DNA from: Thiotrichales bacterium
GTDB taxonomy: Bacteria; Pseudomonadota; Gammaproteobacteria; HK1
Assembly (NCBI GenBank): GCA_026709935.1
Contig: JAPOSC010000081.1
Location: 1 to 64,000, forward strand
Length of the DNA stretch: 64,000 bases
Direction of reading: 5' to 3'
Part shown: one piece after another, positions 1 through 8,965 of the stretch
How the letters are laid out: each line of letters starts with the position of its first letter
Numbering within the stretch: position 1 is the stretch's first letter
Position numbers and translations under genes: made by a program
Notes under the pieces: model-generated
What the model was told of the DNA's origin: nothing
Seen by the model: the letters and a program-made list of their open reading frames with translations, nothing else
Databases searched by the model: none

Positions 1-89
1 GGTTGATGGAACTCCCCCCGCTGGCGGTCATCATCGGCATCACCATCGCCCTGGTCGCCCGGTACCTGCATCCGTCGATCGGGAGTTGA
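1..89 (+). CDS. C-terminal end of a membrane protein (partial)
   Basis: The third forward frame is open from the window edge and ends in a TGA at 87-89. The 28 visible residues contain a hydrophobic stretch (LAVIIGITIALVA), so this is probably the last transmembrane helix of a membrane protein. It points toward the convergent end of cobB. A cobalt or B12 transporter would fit the neighbourhood, but nothing in so short a piece identifies the family. Confidence 0.4.
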   Translation, partial: LMELPPLAVIIGITIALVARYLHPSIGS

Positions 90-162
90 CGGATCCACAT
101 CGAAGTAACACATCGGTGCACATGGAACGGATCCGAATCGCATGCTCCATCTCCGGGCAAGG

Positions 163-1500
163 TCAGCCCCCGCACCGATCCATCAGATGCACGAACGACC
201 CCATCACGCGGTCCACCCGCAAACCCGCGTCGCCCAGCGGCTCCAGCTCCGCGTTGAAGGTTCGGAACAGGGGCGCGCCCCGAACCTCGGTCAGCACCGA
301 TGCGAAGTGAAACTCGTGACCACGAAAGCGGGTGCCGCTGCTTCCGAGCCCCCCGTCCTCCGTCAATACCACCTCGCGGTAGCCGAGACTGAGGCGCGGT
401 GACTCGAACGAGGTCGCCACCGGTAGCAGACCGACCATCCGATGCGAGACCCCGGTGCCGTCGACGAGTCGCTCGCCCAGCACCATGTATCCACCACATT
501 CGCCGTAGACGACGGCGCCGCGCGCCGCGCCGCGCACCAGGCCCGACTTGAACCTTCCGGCGGCGGCCAACCGGGCCGCATGCAGCTCCGGGTATCCGCC
601 CGGGAGATACACCGCGTCCGCGTCATCGGCCGGCGACTCGTCGGCGAGCGGCGAGAAGAAGCAGAGCTCGCAACCAGCCCGGCGCCAGCCATCCAGCACG
701 TAGGGGTAGCAGAACGCGAACGCATCGTCGCGGGCCACCGCGATGCGCCGGCCGAGCAGGGGCAGACCACCGAACACCGGCGGACCGGGTCCGTCCTCCG
801 ATGGGGCGATGCGCGCCGGTTGGGCTGCGGCCAGCAGGGCGCCGGTATCCACCTCCGCACCGACCTGCGCGGCCGCCCGCGCGAGAAAGCCCTCCAGATC
901 CGGGTGCTCGCGCGCCTGTACCAGACCGAGATGACGATCCGGCAGCACCAGACATTCGCTGCGGGTAACGCAGCCGAGCACCGGAATGCCCGTCCGCCGT
1001 ATGGCCCGGCGCAGCAACGCCCCGTGTCTTGCGCTGCCGGTACGGTTGAAAATGACGCCCGCGACCTCCACCCCGGGGTCGAAACTCGCGAAGCCGTGCA
1101 CAAGCGCAGCCACCGACGCCGCCATGCCCGAGGCGTCGACCACCAGCACCACCGGCCACCCGGTCCGACGCGAGAGATCGGCAGCCGAACCGCACCCGTC
1201 CGGGGCGCCGTCGAACAGCCCCATCACTCCTTCGACCACGACGACGGCCGAATCGCGCTGCAAGTCCGCGATCAGCCCCGACAGCGTCCCGTCGGACATG
1301 GACCAGGTATCGAGGTTGTGGCAGGTCCGCCCGCTGGCCGCGGCGTGGTAGGCGGGGTCGATGTAGTCCGGCCCCACCTTGCCGGATGCGACGGAGATTC
1401 CCGCATCGCGCAGCCATCGCAGCATCGCGAGCGTCAGGGTGGTCTTGCCGCTCCCCGACCCGGGCGCGGCGATGATGATTCCGCGGCTCATGACCGACAT
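163..1500 (-). CDS. cobB: Cobyrinate a,c-diamide synthase
   Basis: CobB/CbiA amidates the a and c side chains of (cobalt-)cobyrinic acid using ATP and glutamine. The P-loop GSGSGKTT lies near the N-terminus, GPDYIDP follows, and the C-terminal class I glutamine amidotransferase domain has the nucleophile motif YGECGGYMVLGE. The ORF track starts at 1575, but homologues begin just before MSRGIIIAAPGSGSGKTT, so the ATG at 1500 (or 1491) is preferred. That leaves only 17 bp to the divergent cbiD start, so the two promoters must lie inside each other's coding sequence or overlap. About 445 aa is normal. With early-cobalt enzymes around it, this is functionally CbiA. Confidence 0.93.
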   Translation of the reverse strand: MSVMSRGIIIAAPGSGSGKTTLTLAMLRWLRDAGISVASGKVGPDYIDPAYHAAASGRTCHNLDTWSMSDGTLSGLIADLQRDSAVVVVEGVMGLFDGAPDGCGSAADLSRRTGWPVVLVVDASGMAASVAALVHGFASFDPGVEVAGVIFNRTGSARHGALLRRAIRRTGIPVLGCVTRSECLVLPDRHLGLVQAREHPDLEGFLARAAAQVGAEVDTGALLAAAQPARIAPSEDGPGPPVFGGLPLLGRRIAVARDDAFAFCYPYVLDGWRRAGCELCFFSPLADESPADDADAVYLPGGYPELHAARLAAAGRFKSGLVRGAARGAVVYGECGGYMVLGERLVDGTGVSHRMVGLLPVATSFESPRLSLGYREVVLTEDGGLGSSGTRFRGHEFHFASVLTEVRGAPLFRTFNAELEPLGDAGLRVDRVMGSFVHLMDRCGG

Positions 1501-1517
1501 TCTGTCTACAATGCCGG

Positions 1518-2606
1518 ATGGCCCGCAAACCATCCGCACCGCTGCGCCGGGGCTGGACCACCGGCGCCTGCGCAACCGCGGCGACCAAGGCGGCGTGGAC
1601 CGCGTTGCTGACGGGCGAGTTTCCGGACCCCGTGCGCATCACACTGCCGAAGGGACAGCAGCCCGCCTTCGCCCTCGCCACCGAACGCCTTGATGCGCAC
1701 TCCGCGCTCGCCGGCGTCGTCAAGGACGCCGGCGACGACCCCGACGTGACGCACCGGGCGCTGATCTGCGCGGAGATCCGCCGAGCCGGCGCCGGCGAGG
1801 GCGTGGTGTTCCGAGCCGGGTCCGGCGTCGGAACCGTGACCCTGCCGGGGCTGCCGGTCGCGGTCGGGGAGCCGGCCATCAACCCGGTCCCGCGACGGAT
1901 GATGCGCGCGGTAGTCGAGGAGGTGGCGACCACGACCGGAACACCCCCCGATGCCATCGTCGAGATCTCGGTGGTCGACGGCGAGCGATTGGCGGAGAAA
2001 ACCTGGAACCCGCGACTGGGAATCGTCGGCGGGCTCTCGATCCTCGGTACCACCGGCGTGGTGGTCCCCTACTCGTGCTCGGCCTGGATCCACTCCATCC
2101 ACCGCGGCATCGACGTGGCACGCGCGGCCGGCTACACGCACGTCGCGGCCTGCACCGGCTCCACATCGGAGCGCGCGGTGCAGACGCGGTACGGCCTGCC
2201 AGATACCGCCATGCTCGACATGGGCGACTTCGCGGGCGGACTGCTCAAGTACCTGCGCCGCCATCCGGTGCCGCGACTGACCATCGGTGGAGGCTTCGGA
2301 AAGCTCTCCAAGCTCGCGATGGGACACATGGATCTCCACTCCGGGCGCAGCCAAGTCGATCTCGCGCGCCTGGCCGCATGGGTGCGGGAGCTCGGCGGCA
2401 GCCCGGAACTCGCAGACGAGGTGACGAGAGCGAACACCGCGAACCAGGTCCTGCACGCGGCCGGCGCCGCCGGGTTGCCGCTCGCCGACCGGGTGGCGAG
2501 AGAAGCCCGCGCCCGGGCACTGTCGGTGCTCGACGGCGGGACGGCGATCGAGGTCATGGTCTTCGATCGGCAGGGAGGGTTGGTGGGCCGAACGGATGGC
2601 TTCTGA
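1518..2606 (+). CDS. cbiD: Cobalt-precorrin-5B C1-methyltransferase
   Basis: CbiD methylates C1 of cobalt-precorrin-5B in the anaerobic (early cobalt) cobalamin route. The 362-aa product starts with the diagnostic LRRGWTTGACATAATKAA and carries VTLPGLPVAVGEPAINPVPR and TIGGGFGKLSKLAMGHMDLHS, both conserved in CbiD. It is divergent from cobB with almost no intergenic space. With CbiX and CbiG it argues that cobalt is inserted early. CbiD replaces the CobF step of the aerobic pathway, and no cobF or cobG is seen here. Confidence 0.95.
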   Translation: MARKPSAPLRRGWTTGACATAATKAAWTALLTGEFPDPVRITLPKGQQPAFALATERLDAHSALAGVVKDAGDDPDVTHRALICAEIRRAGAGEGVVFRAGSGVGTVTLPGLPVAVGEPAINPVPRRMMRAVVEEVATTTGTPPDAIVEISVVDGERLAEKTWNPRLGIVGGLSILGTTGVVVPYSCSAWIHSIHRGIDVARAAGYTHVAACTGSTSERAVQTRYGLPDTAMLDMGDFAGGLLKYLRRHPVPRLTIGGGFGKLSKLAMGHMDLHSGRSQVDLARLAAWVRELGGSPELADEVTRANTANQVLHAAGAAGLPLADRVAREARARALSVLDGGTAIEVMVFDRQGGLVGRTDGF

Positions 2607-2864
2607 GGCGCACGCCTCTCAGCGAGCAAACGGGAAAACCGGACGGATTGTGGGACGCAGGACTCTCGGCAAGCCGTCGGGAAGGGAAGACGTCCGCGTC
2701 GCAGAGCAGCCTCTGTTCCGGGTCCTGGCGCACGGTTCCCGGCAAGCCGTCGAGAAAGTCGGTCGCGCTTCGAGGCACGCGCTTCTCAGCGGACTGGCGG
2801 GAAGAGCATGGGAATTTCGAGTCCCACGGTCCCCGGCGAGCGGTCGGGAAGGTCGGTCGGATTC
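2607..2864. repeat. Degenerate interspersed repeats between cbiD and cobK
   Basis: This 258-bp spacer has no convincing gene. Three imperfect copies of a unit like CGGCAAGCCGTCGGGAAGG occur near 2675, 2740 and 2838. They alternate with two imperfect copies of an element reading GGCGCACGCCTCTCAGCG or GGCACGCGCTTCTCAGCG (near 2608 and 2778). The C-rich core of a cobalamin riboswitch is absent, so I do not call one. The repeats may be leader structure for cobK or decayed extragenic elements. Confidence 0.45.
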
Positions 2865-3620
2865 TTGAAGCGCACAGTGCTCATTCTGGGCGGCACCGGC
2901 GAGGCGGTGCGCGTTGCGCGGCGGCTCGCGTCGCGGGCGGATTGCGACGTGATCACCTCGCTCGCGGGCCGAACCCGTCACCCGACCGCGGTTCCGGGCC
3001 GAACCCGCTCCGGCGGGTTCGGCGGCATCGAGGCTCTGTCCGCCTACCTGACGGCGGAGCGCGTGTCCGCGGTCGTGGATGCGACCCATCCCTACGCGGC
3101 GACCATTTCGAAACATGCGAGGCTGGCCTGCGACGCGCTCCGCGTCCCACGAGTCCAGCTCCGGAGGCGCGCCTGGTCACCGGTCGAAGGGGACCGGTGG
3201 ACCGGGGTCGCCGACCTGGAGGCAGCGCCCGCTGTCGTCGCAGGGAGCCGGATTTCCCCGCAGGGCTGCGTGTTCCTGTCCACGGGCGTGCGAGATCTGG
3301 AAGTCTTCAGCACGCTGAGGGAGACCAGATTTCTGGTCCGGCGCGTGGACACACCCCCGACGCCCCTACCCCTCGCGCGAGCGCGGGTGATCACCGACCG
3401 CGGACCGTTCTCATTGGAGAACGAACGCGCCATCTTCCTCGAACACGGCGTGGAGTTGCTGGTGAGCAAGAACAGCGGCGGCACCGCCACCTATCCGAAA
3501 CTTGCAACGGCCCGTGCGCTCAATGTCCCGGTAGTCATGATCGACCGCCCGCCCCCGGAACCGGGCCCCGGCGTCGAGACCGCGGAGGAGGCCTTGCACT
3601 GGCTCACGCAGCTCTTCTGA
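2865..3620 (+). CDS. cobK: Precorrin-6A (cobalt-precorrin-6A) reductase
   Basis: CobK/CbiJ reduces the C18-C19 bond of (cobalt-)precorrin-6A with NAD(P)H. Family marks are the N-terminal ILGGTGEAVRVARRL, VVDATHPYAATISKHA, and the C-terminal LLVSKNSGGTATYPKL with MIDRPP. The track starts at ATG 2808, but the first 19 residues lie inside the repeat region and homologues begin right at the glycine-rich loop. I therefore prefer the TTG at 2865 (251 aa, normal length). It is the only other cob gene on the plus strand near cbiD. Confidence 0.9.
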   Translation: MKRTVLILGGTGEAVRVARRLASRADCDVITSLAGRTRHPTAVPGRTRSGGFGGIEALSAYLTAERVSAVVDATHPYAATISKHARLACDALRVPRVQLRRRAWSPVEGDRWTGVADLEAAPAVVAGSRISPQGCVFLSTGVRDLEVFSTLRETRFLVRRVDTPPTPLPLARARVITDRGPFSLENERAIFLEHGVELLVSKNSGGTATYPKLATARALNVPVVMIDRPPPEPGPGVETAEEALHWLTQLF

Positions 3621-3708
3621 TGAGGCGCGTCACACGGCTCGCGTCGGACCGGCGGCCGAACCCGATCCGCGCCGATCACCGGTCGACGACCGCCCGAGGC
3701 GTTGTTCA

Positions 3709-3963
3709 ATCGGCAACATCGCCTACTTCTCGAACTTCATCGAAGGCACCGAGTTCGCCGTCGACGAGGCCGCCGACATCGTGTTCCGCGGCGCCGTACC
3801 CGATGAACGGCCCGCGGATGCGCACGATATCCTGGGCACCTGGCGCATCGTCTCCGACGATGGGGAAATGCGTCGGACTCCCGCTGATTCCAGGACACTG
3901 GAAGCGCTGCTGACCGCCCGTCACGCATCGGTCATGGAGGGTCGTCCCGACACTCGGCCCGGC
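3709..3963 (+). pseudogene. N-terminal remnant of a Fic-family protein
   Basis: Reading from ATC 3709 gives IGNIAYFSNFIEGTEFAVDE, VFRGAVPDERPADAHDILGT and WRIVSDDGEMRRTP, the N-terminal region of a common Fic/DOC-type AMP-transferase family as I remember it. Similarity stops abruptly at about 3963, well before any HPFxDGNGR active site, and the frame then runs into unrelated sequence with a long palindrome. No start codon is apparent. The gene is a decayed fragment with a recombination breakpoint; it cannot be catalytic. Confidence 0.6.
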
Positions 3964-4038
3964 GCGAGCTCGAGGAGTGCAACGCGTTCCTCGATTCGAG
4001 TGTCGCCGAAGCAGAAGGCAGGCGACTCTGGATGCCTG

Positions 4039-4094
4039 GCCCGAAAATTACACCGATTCACGGCCACGGACGCGAATCGGTGTAATTCTCGGGC
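4039..4094. repeat. Large palindrome (21-bp arms, one mismatch)
   Basis: GCCCGAAAATTACACCGATTC at 4039-4059 is mirrored by GAATCGGTGTAATTCTCGGGC at 4074-4094 with a 14-nt loop. It interrupts what may once have been coding sequence (LEECNAFLDSSVAEAEGRR before it, FNKQLARLEAAADRAW after it). It resembles a miniature insertion or extragenic palindrome rather than a terminator, since there is no T-run on either side. The flanking 3964-4233 sequence holds no gene I can support. Confidence 0.55.
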
Positions 4095-4233
4095 TGGCCG
4101 AACGGAATTCAACAAGCAGCTCGCGAGGCTTGAGGCCGCCGCCGATCGCGCTTGGCGAAAGGATCTTCAGGGGTTTGCATCGAATGCGAACGTCAAGCTG
4201 TTGATCGCGCGTTCAGCACTATCCCCCCGACGG

Positions 4234-5010
4234 TCAGTCGGCGCGCCCGCGTCTCTTCTTCGGTCGCAGCAGGTGAAAGTGGGTGGCGTCGTACAGTTTG
4301 CTGTCACCGTAATCGGATGACGCCAGCACCCGGCCGACCAGGATCAGCGCGGTGCGGCGGATGCGCTCAGCCTTGACGGTGCGATGCAGCGCGTCCAGTC
4401 GGCAGCGCAGAATCAGCTCGTCCGGCCAGCTCGCGCGGACCGCGATGACCACCGGGCAGTCCGCGCCGTAGTGAGGGATGAGGCTGTCCTCCACATGGCG
4501 GGTATTGCGCGCGGAGAGGTGGATGGCGAGCGTCGCGCCCGAGCGCGCGAGCGTTTCCAGGGTTTCCCGGTTCGGCATGTCGGAGCTGCGCATCGTGGTG
4601 CGGGTCAGCACCACGGTCTGGCTGATGCCGGGCAGGGTCAGCTCCTGCCCCAGCGCCGCCGCCGCCGCGGCGTAGGCCGGAACCCCCGGGGTGATGTCGT
4701 AGTCGATTCCAAGCTCGGCCAGCCGGCGGATCTGCTCGCCGATGGCGCCGTAGAGCGAAGGGTCGCCGGAGTGCACGCGGGCGATGTTCTTCCCGGCCCG
4801 ATGCGCGTCGTGCATGCACGCAATCAGCGCGTCCAGAGTCATGTCGGCGGAATCGAGCACCATGGCGTCGGCGCGCGCATGGGCGACCACCGCGGCGGGA
4901 ACCAGCGATCCGGCGTAGAGCACCACGTCGGCCGCCGCGATCAGATCCCGCCCGCGCAGGGTGAGCAGATCCGGGGCGCCGGGGCCGGCGCCGATGAAGT
5001 GCACGGTCAT
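4234..5010 (-). CDS. cobM: Precorrin-4 C11-methyltransferase (cobalt-precorrin-4 methyltransferase)
   Basis: CobM/CbiF transfers a methyl group from SAM to C11 of (cobalt-)precorrin-4. The 258-aa protein has the tetrapyrrole-methylase signature MTVHFIGAGPGAPDLLTLRG, the YAGSLVP segment, RVHSGDPSLYGAIGEQ and the TPGVPAYAAAAA substrate loop. Its ATG overlaps the stop of the cbiG-cobJ gene (ATGA), so the two are translationally coupled. It is the last gene of the minus-strand operon. The C-terminus is basic (RPKKRRGRAD), a lineage detail without known role. Confidence 0.95.
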   Translation of the reverse strand: MTVHFIGAGPGAPDLLTLRGRDLIAAADVVLYAGSLVPAAVVAHARADAMVLDSADMTLDALIACMHDAHRAGKNIARVHSGDPSLYGAIGEQIRRLAELGIDYDITPGVPAYAAAAAALGQELTLPGISQTVVLTRTTMRSSDMPNRETLETLARSGATLAIHLSARNTRHVEDSLIPHYGADCPVVIAVRASWPDELILRCRLDALHRTVKAERIRRTALILVGRVLASSDYGDSKLYDATHFHLLRPKKRRGRAD

Positions 5011-6800
5011 GCCGGCGCCTCCGAGCCGCGTTTCACCCGGTAGCCCCGTGGGGTGTAGACATGCCCACCGGTCACGCGCGTTTCGGTGGAGCCGACGATG
5101 AGCAGGGTCATCATGTCGACCGACGCCTGATCGAGGTCTCGCAGACTGGTGATGGTGACCGCCTGCGCATCACGCCCGACTGCCCGGGCGACGATGACCG
5201 GCGTGGCGGGCGGGCGAGCGGCGGCGAGGATCTCCATGGCGCGGGCGAGACCGCAGCGCCGACGATTGGAGGCGGGGTTGTACAACGCGACGACGAAGTC
5301 GCCGTCCGCCGCCGCCCGGAGCCGCTGTTCGATGACGGGCCAGGGCGTCAGCAGATCCGAAAGTGAGACGGCGCAGAAATCATGGCCCAGCGGCGCGCCG
5401 GCAAGCGCCGCCGCCCCGTGCATCGCGGACACGCCCGGCACCACGACGATCTCGCTCCGGCGCCAGTGCGCAGATTCCGCCGCTTCCAGCCGTTCGAACA
5501 CCAGGGCCGCCATGGCGTACACGCCCGGATCGCCGGAGCAGACGAGTGCCACCCGATGGCCCTCGGCCGCGAGCGCGAGGGCGCGGTCCACCCGCTCCGT
5601 CTCCTCACCCAGCCGATGGTGGTGCCGCCCCTGGCCCGGAACCGCCGGCACCTGATCGAGATAGCCCCGGTAGCCGACGAGGTGCGCGGCGTCGCGGATG
5701 GCCCGGTCGGCGGCGGGGGTTCGCCAGGCGGGTGCGCCCGGCCCAAGCCCGACCACCGTCAGCATCCCCCGGGCCCGGCCGATTCGCGCGGCGTCCACCG
5801 GAGACCGCGCCTCGGCAATCGCGCAGGTGGCCCGCTTCGACTTCGTTTTCGCAACCCGCAGGGTGCCGTGCTCGCCGGCCGCGGCCAGTGCGGCCGCCTC
5901 TGCCACGCCGTGGCAGCCGACTTCCCGGAACACCGTCTCGGACGGGTTGGCGAGACGCGGCGTCTGGGCTTCGAGCATCGCGGGGTCGAAAAACCGCGCC
6001 GGGAGGGCCAGCGACTCGGCCAGCGCGTGCAACGCCGGCTCGTCCATCTTGAGATCGACGGAGAAGATGCCGGCCAGCGATCGGGGCGACAGCCCGGCGC
6101 CGTCGAGCGCGCCCTCCACCAGATCCGCCAGCTCGCTCTCCGCGACGCCGCGCTCGCAACCCACCCCCAGCGCGAACCGCCGCCGGTGGTACACCAGCGT
6201 GTCCTTATCCCCAACATCCGGCGCATCGGTCACCCGCACCGCAAGCGCCGCGTCGGACCTGAACTCGACGCCTGAATGCTCCAGCCAGGCGGCTTCCCCT
6301 TCCATCCGACACGGCTCTCCGGACAGCAACCGGGCCATGAACGACTTGCAGTGGTGCGGGTTCGCGAGGACCCATCCGGCGGGTGGGTCGTCGAGGGCTA
6401 CCCGCCAGCGGACATCACCCGTGGTGGTGACCGCCGCCGGCACGCCGAGCGCCTCGCCGAGACGGCGAGCGATCGCGTTGGCGCCGCGGTGGCCGCCGAG
6501 CAGCGGCACCACGGCACTGCCGTCCTCCGCCACGGCGACGACCGCCGGCTCCCCACGCTTGTCGGCGAGCACAGGCGCGAGGGCTCTGATCAGAATGCCG
6601 GCGGCGCATACCCCCACGATGTCGGTCCCCTGCGCGAACAGCCGTCGCAGCTCGGCGCCGACATCGTCGAACGCGATGTCCGGGCCGGACACCCGGGGCG
6701 CGTAGCCGTGAATCCGGGCGCCCGGCCGGCAATCCCGGATGTGTCCGGCCACCTTCAGGCCGGCGTCGGTCAGCACGACGATGGCGGCGGCTTCAGGCAT
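5007..6800 (-). CDS. cbiG-cobJ: CbiG-CobJ fusion: cobalt-precorrin-5A hydrolase / precorrin-3B C17-methyltransferase
   Basis: One 597-aa chain joins two pathway enzymes. Residues about 1-330 are CbiG, which opens the delta-lactone and releases acetaldehyde: GTDIVGVCAAGILIRALAP, PLLGGHRGANAIAR, LGVGCERGV. Residues about 340-597 are the CobJ/CbiH SAM-dependent C17-methyltransferase: TVVGLGPGAPAWRTPAA, LVCSGDPGVYAMAALVFE, VVPGVSAMHGAAAL, VALYNPASNRR. The track ORF begins at 7385, but the upstream part is antisense-like overlap with cobI; the ATG at 6800 (MPEAAAIVVLTDAG) is the natural start. The stop overlaps the cobM start. CbiG/CbiH fusions are known, and CbiG again supports the early-cobalt route. 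Confidence 0.93.
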   Translation of the reverse strand: MPEAAAIVVLTDAGLKVAGHIRDCRPGARIHGYAPRVSGPDIAFDDVGAELRRLFAQGTDIVGVCAAGILIRALAPVLADKRGEPAVVAVAEDGSAVVPLLGGHRGANAIARRLGEALGVPAAVTTTGDVRWRVALDDPPAGWVLANPHHCKSFMARLLSGEPCRMEGEAAWLEHSGVEFRSDAALAVRVTDAPDVGDKDTLVYHRRRFALGVGCERGVAESELADLVEGALDGAGLSPRSLAGIFSVDLKMDEPALHALAESLALPARFFDPAMLEAQTPRLANPSETVFREVGCHGVAEAAALAAAGEHGTLRVAKTKSKRATCAIAEARSPVDAARIGRARGMLTVVGLGPGAPAWRTPAADRAIRDAAHLVGYRGYLDQVPAVPGQGRHHHRLGEETERVDRALALAAEGHRVALVCSGDPGVYAMAALVFERLEAAESAHWRRSEIVVVPGVSAMHGAAALAGAPLGHDFCAVSLSDLLTPWPVIEQRLRAAADGDFVVALYNPASNRRRCGLARAMEILAAARPPATPVIVARAVGRDAQAVTITSLRDLDQASVDMMTLLIVGSTETRVTGGHVYTPRGYRVKRGSEAPA

Positions 6801-6964
6801 TCCCCGGCCCCACAAGGCGGTCAAGCTCACCGGTCGAACCGGGTTTGTGGCTCTCCACCGGATGCTCCGTCGCGCCCACCCGTCGGCACGAGTGTCGCGC
6901 ACAAGGCTCGGGGGAAGGACTCCGATCCGAATGCCGTTCGATGGGCACCCCGATCGCCACGGCG

Positions 6965-7672
6965 TCACCCATCCCAGGCGTTGCCGCGGGCGTGGAGCAG
7001 GATCATGGAGAAGTACGGCGCGGTGTCCCCATCGACCTCGGCGAGCGGCAGGATTTTTTCGCTCGCCATGGTCGCGTGCTCGACGTAGCGGGCCTGCGCG
7101 GTCAGGCCCATCCCCTCGATCACGGTCCGCACCCGCGGCAGGTGCCGGCCAACCTTGATGATCGCCACCGCATCCACGTCGCGGATGCGCTGCGCGAGCG
7201 CCTCGTCGGGGAGCGTGGCGGGAAGGACGGACAGTACGTCGTTGCGGGCCGCGAGCGGCGCGCCCAGGGTGGCGGCGCACGCCATGAGCGACGACACCCC
7301 GGGGACAACCTCCACCGCATGGCGCTCGGCCATGCGCCCGAACAGGTACATGAAGGACCCGTAGAAGAAAGGATCCCCTTCGCACAGCATGGCCACGTCG
7401 CGCCCGTTGTTCAGGTGCCGGCCAAGCTCGACCGCGGCGCGATCGTAGACATCCCGGGCGGGGAAGCGCGCCGCCACCATGGGCACCCGGATGCAGAGTT
7501 CCTCGTGGTGTCCATCCAGATGGCCGGCCACGATGCCGCGCACCAGGCTCTCGCCATTCTCCGGGGCGGGATAGGCGAGCACGCGGGTACGCTCCAGAAT
7601 CCGGAGCGCCTTGAGAGTGATCAGCTCCGGGTCGCCGGGGCCGACACCCAGGCCGTACAGCGTACCCTTCAT
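6965..7672 (-). CDS. cobI: Precorrin-2 C20-methyltransferase
   Basis: CobI/CbiL adds the C20 methyl group to (cobalt-)precorrin-2. The true start is the ATG at 7672, giving MKGTLYGLGVGPGDPELITL, the standard family N-terminus; the longer track ORF (to 8131) reads through cobL in another frame. MLCEGDPFFYGSFMYL and VVPGVSSLMACAA are the SAM and substrate loops. The 235-aa length is normal. The start codon overlaps the cobL stop by one base (TGATG). The 164-nt gap to cbiG-cobJ has no gene. Confidence 0.95.
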   Translation of the reverse strand: MKGTLYGLGVGPGDPELITLKALRILERTRVLAYPAPENGESLVRGIVAGHLDGHHEELCIRVPMVAARFPARDVYDRAAVELGRHLNNGRDVAMLCEGDPFFYGSFMYLFGRMAERHAVEVVPGVSSLMACAATLGAPLAARNDVLSVLPATLPDEALAQRIRDVDAVAIIKVGRHLPRVRTVIEGMGLTAQARYVEHATMASEKILPLAEVDGDTAPYFSMILLHARGNAWDG

Positions 7673-8910
7673 CACCCGCCTCCGCTTCCCTTCGTCACCG
7701 CAAGTTGGGTGACCGGCATCAGCGGGCGCCAGCCGCGATAACGCCCGAGCGGCTCGCAGCGGGTGATGGCGATGCGGGTCAGCCGGCCGCCGTGGATCCG
7801 GTGCCAGCGGTCGAGGACCGCCTCGCCCTCGACCGACACCACGTTGGCCACCAGGCGTCCGCCGAGCCCGAGTGCGGACCAGCAGCGATCCAGCAAGTCC
7901 GGCTCGGTGATCCCGCCGCCCACGAACACGGCGTCGGGAGCTTCCAGCCCTTCGAGGGCTGCAACCGCGCGTCCGTTCACGACCTCGAGGCCCGGGGTGC
8001 CGAGCACGGCGCTGTTGGCGGCGATCATCGCGACGCGGCCGGCATCCGGCTCGATGGCAACGGCGCGGCAGGCGGGGTGCCTGCGCATCCACTCGATGCC
8101 GATGGAGCCGCAGCCAGCGCCGATGTCCCACAACAACTGCCCGGGCACCGGACTCAGCGCCGCCAGCGTGATCGCCCTGACCTCGCGCTTGGTGAGCTGA
8201 CCGTCATGCTCGAAGTGTTCGTCCGCAAGGCCCGGGGTGCGCGGCATCAGCGGTGCGCCGGGATCGGCCACGCACTCGATGGCGATCGTGTTCAGATCCG
8301 CCACCGCTTCATGGGCGTCATGGGCGTGATGCGCTGCGTACGCGCCCGCGGTCGCGGTGTATACCCGCTCCTTCTCGCCGCCCAGGTGCGACAGCACTGT
8401 GAGCCGGCTCCCGCCGTAACCTCGTGCGAGCAGCATCCGCGCGACCTCGCCGGGGGTCCCCGCATTCGCACTCAGCGCCAGCAACCGGACGCCGGGCTGG
8501 ACGAACGGATGCAGCAGCGCCGGCGGCCGTCCGTGCAGGCTCAGGGTCTGCACACCCTGCGCCGCCCAGCCGAGGCGCGCGCAGGCGAGGCTGAACGCGG
8601 ACGGGGCGGGAACGATCCGCACCGCTTCCAGCCCGAACCGCTCGACGAGGACGGAGCCGACGCCGTAGCAGGTCGGGTCCCCCGTCGCCAGCACGCAGAC
8701 CGCCCGGCCGCGGAGCCGTTCGAGGGTCTCGCCCAGGGCGCTGAACGGTTGGGGCCAAGGAATCCGCTCGTGCTCCCCCGGTCCCAGCCGGTCGAGATGC
8801 CGCCGCCCGCCCACCACCACCCGGGCCCGCTCGACCACCGCGCGGGCGGCGGGCGCCAGCCCATCCGGACCGTCGTCGCCCATCCCCATCACCGTGAGCC
8901 AGGGACTCAT
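7672..8910 (-). CDS. cobL: Precorrin-6B C5,15-methyltransferase (decarboxylating), CbiE-CbiT fusion
   Basis: CobL methylates C5 and C15 and decarboxylates the acetate side chain. Residues about 1-200 are the CbiE-type tetrapyrrole methylase (LTVMGMGDDGPDGL, VCVLATGDPTCYGVGSVL, VPAPSAFSLACARLGW). Residues about 230-412 are the CbiT-type Rossmann methyltransferase with LWDIGAGCGSIGIEWMRR as SAM motif I and AVFVGGGITEPDLLDRCW. The 412-aa fusion has the usual CobL length. A His-rich linker (AHHAHDAHEA) sits between the domains. It is tightly coupled to cobI. Confidence 0.95.
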   Translation of the reverse strand: MSPWLTVMGMGDDGPDGLAPAARAVVERARVVVGGRRHLDRLGPGEHERIPWPQPFSALGETLERLRGRAVCVLATGDPTCYGVGSVLVERFGLEAVRIVPAPSAFSLACARLGWAAQGVQTLSLHGRPPALLHPFVQPGVRLLALSANAGTPGEVARMLLARGYGGSRLTVLSHLGGEKERVYTATAGAYAAHHAHDAHEAVADLNTIAIECVADPGAPLMPRTPGLADEHFEHDGQLTKREVRAITLAALSPVPGQLLWDIGAGCGSIGIEWMRRHPACRAVAIEPDAGRVAMIAANSAVLGTPGLEVVNGRAVAALEGLEAPDAVFVGGGITEPDLLDRCWSALGLGGRLVANVVSVEGEAVLDRWHRIHGGRLTRIAITRCEPLGRYRGWRPLMPVTQLAVTKGSGGG

Positions 8911-8965
8911 GGAGCCGCTGGCCCGAAAATCGCGGGAGCCACCTCCGACATGTCGAGCCGGAGCT

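Noticed and set aside
442-1611. 389-aa plus-strand ORF opposite cobB
   Set aside because: It is the antisense shadow of the well-conserved cobB; high GC makes long antisense frames common here. The same applies to 2075-3913, 10868-12697, 10996-12807 and similar.
3781-4320. 179-aa ORF as an intact gene
   Set aside because: Only its first about 60 codons match a Fic-type protein; the rest crosses a breakpoint, a palindrome and out-of-frame sequence.
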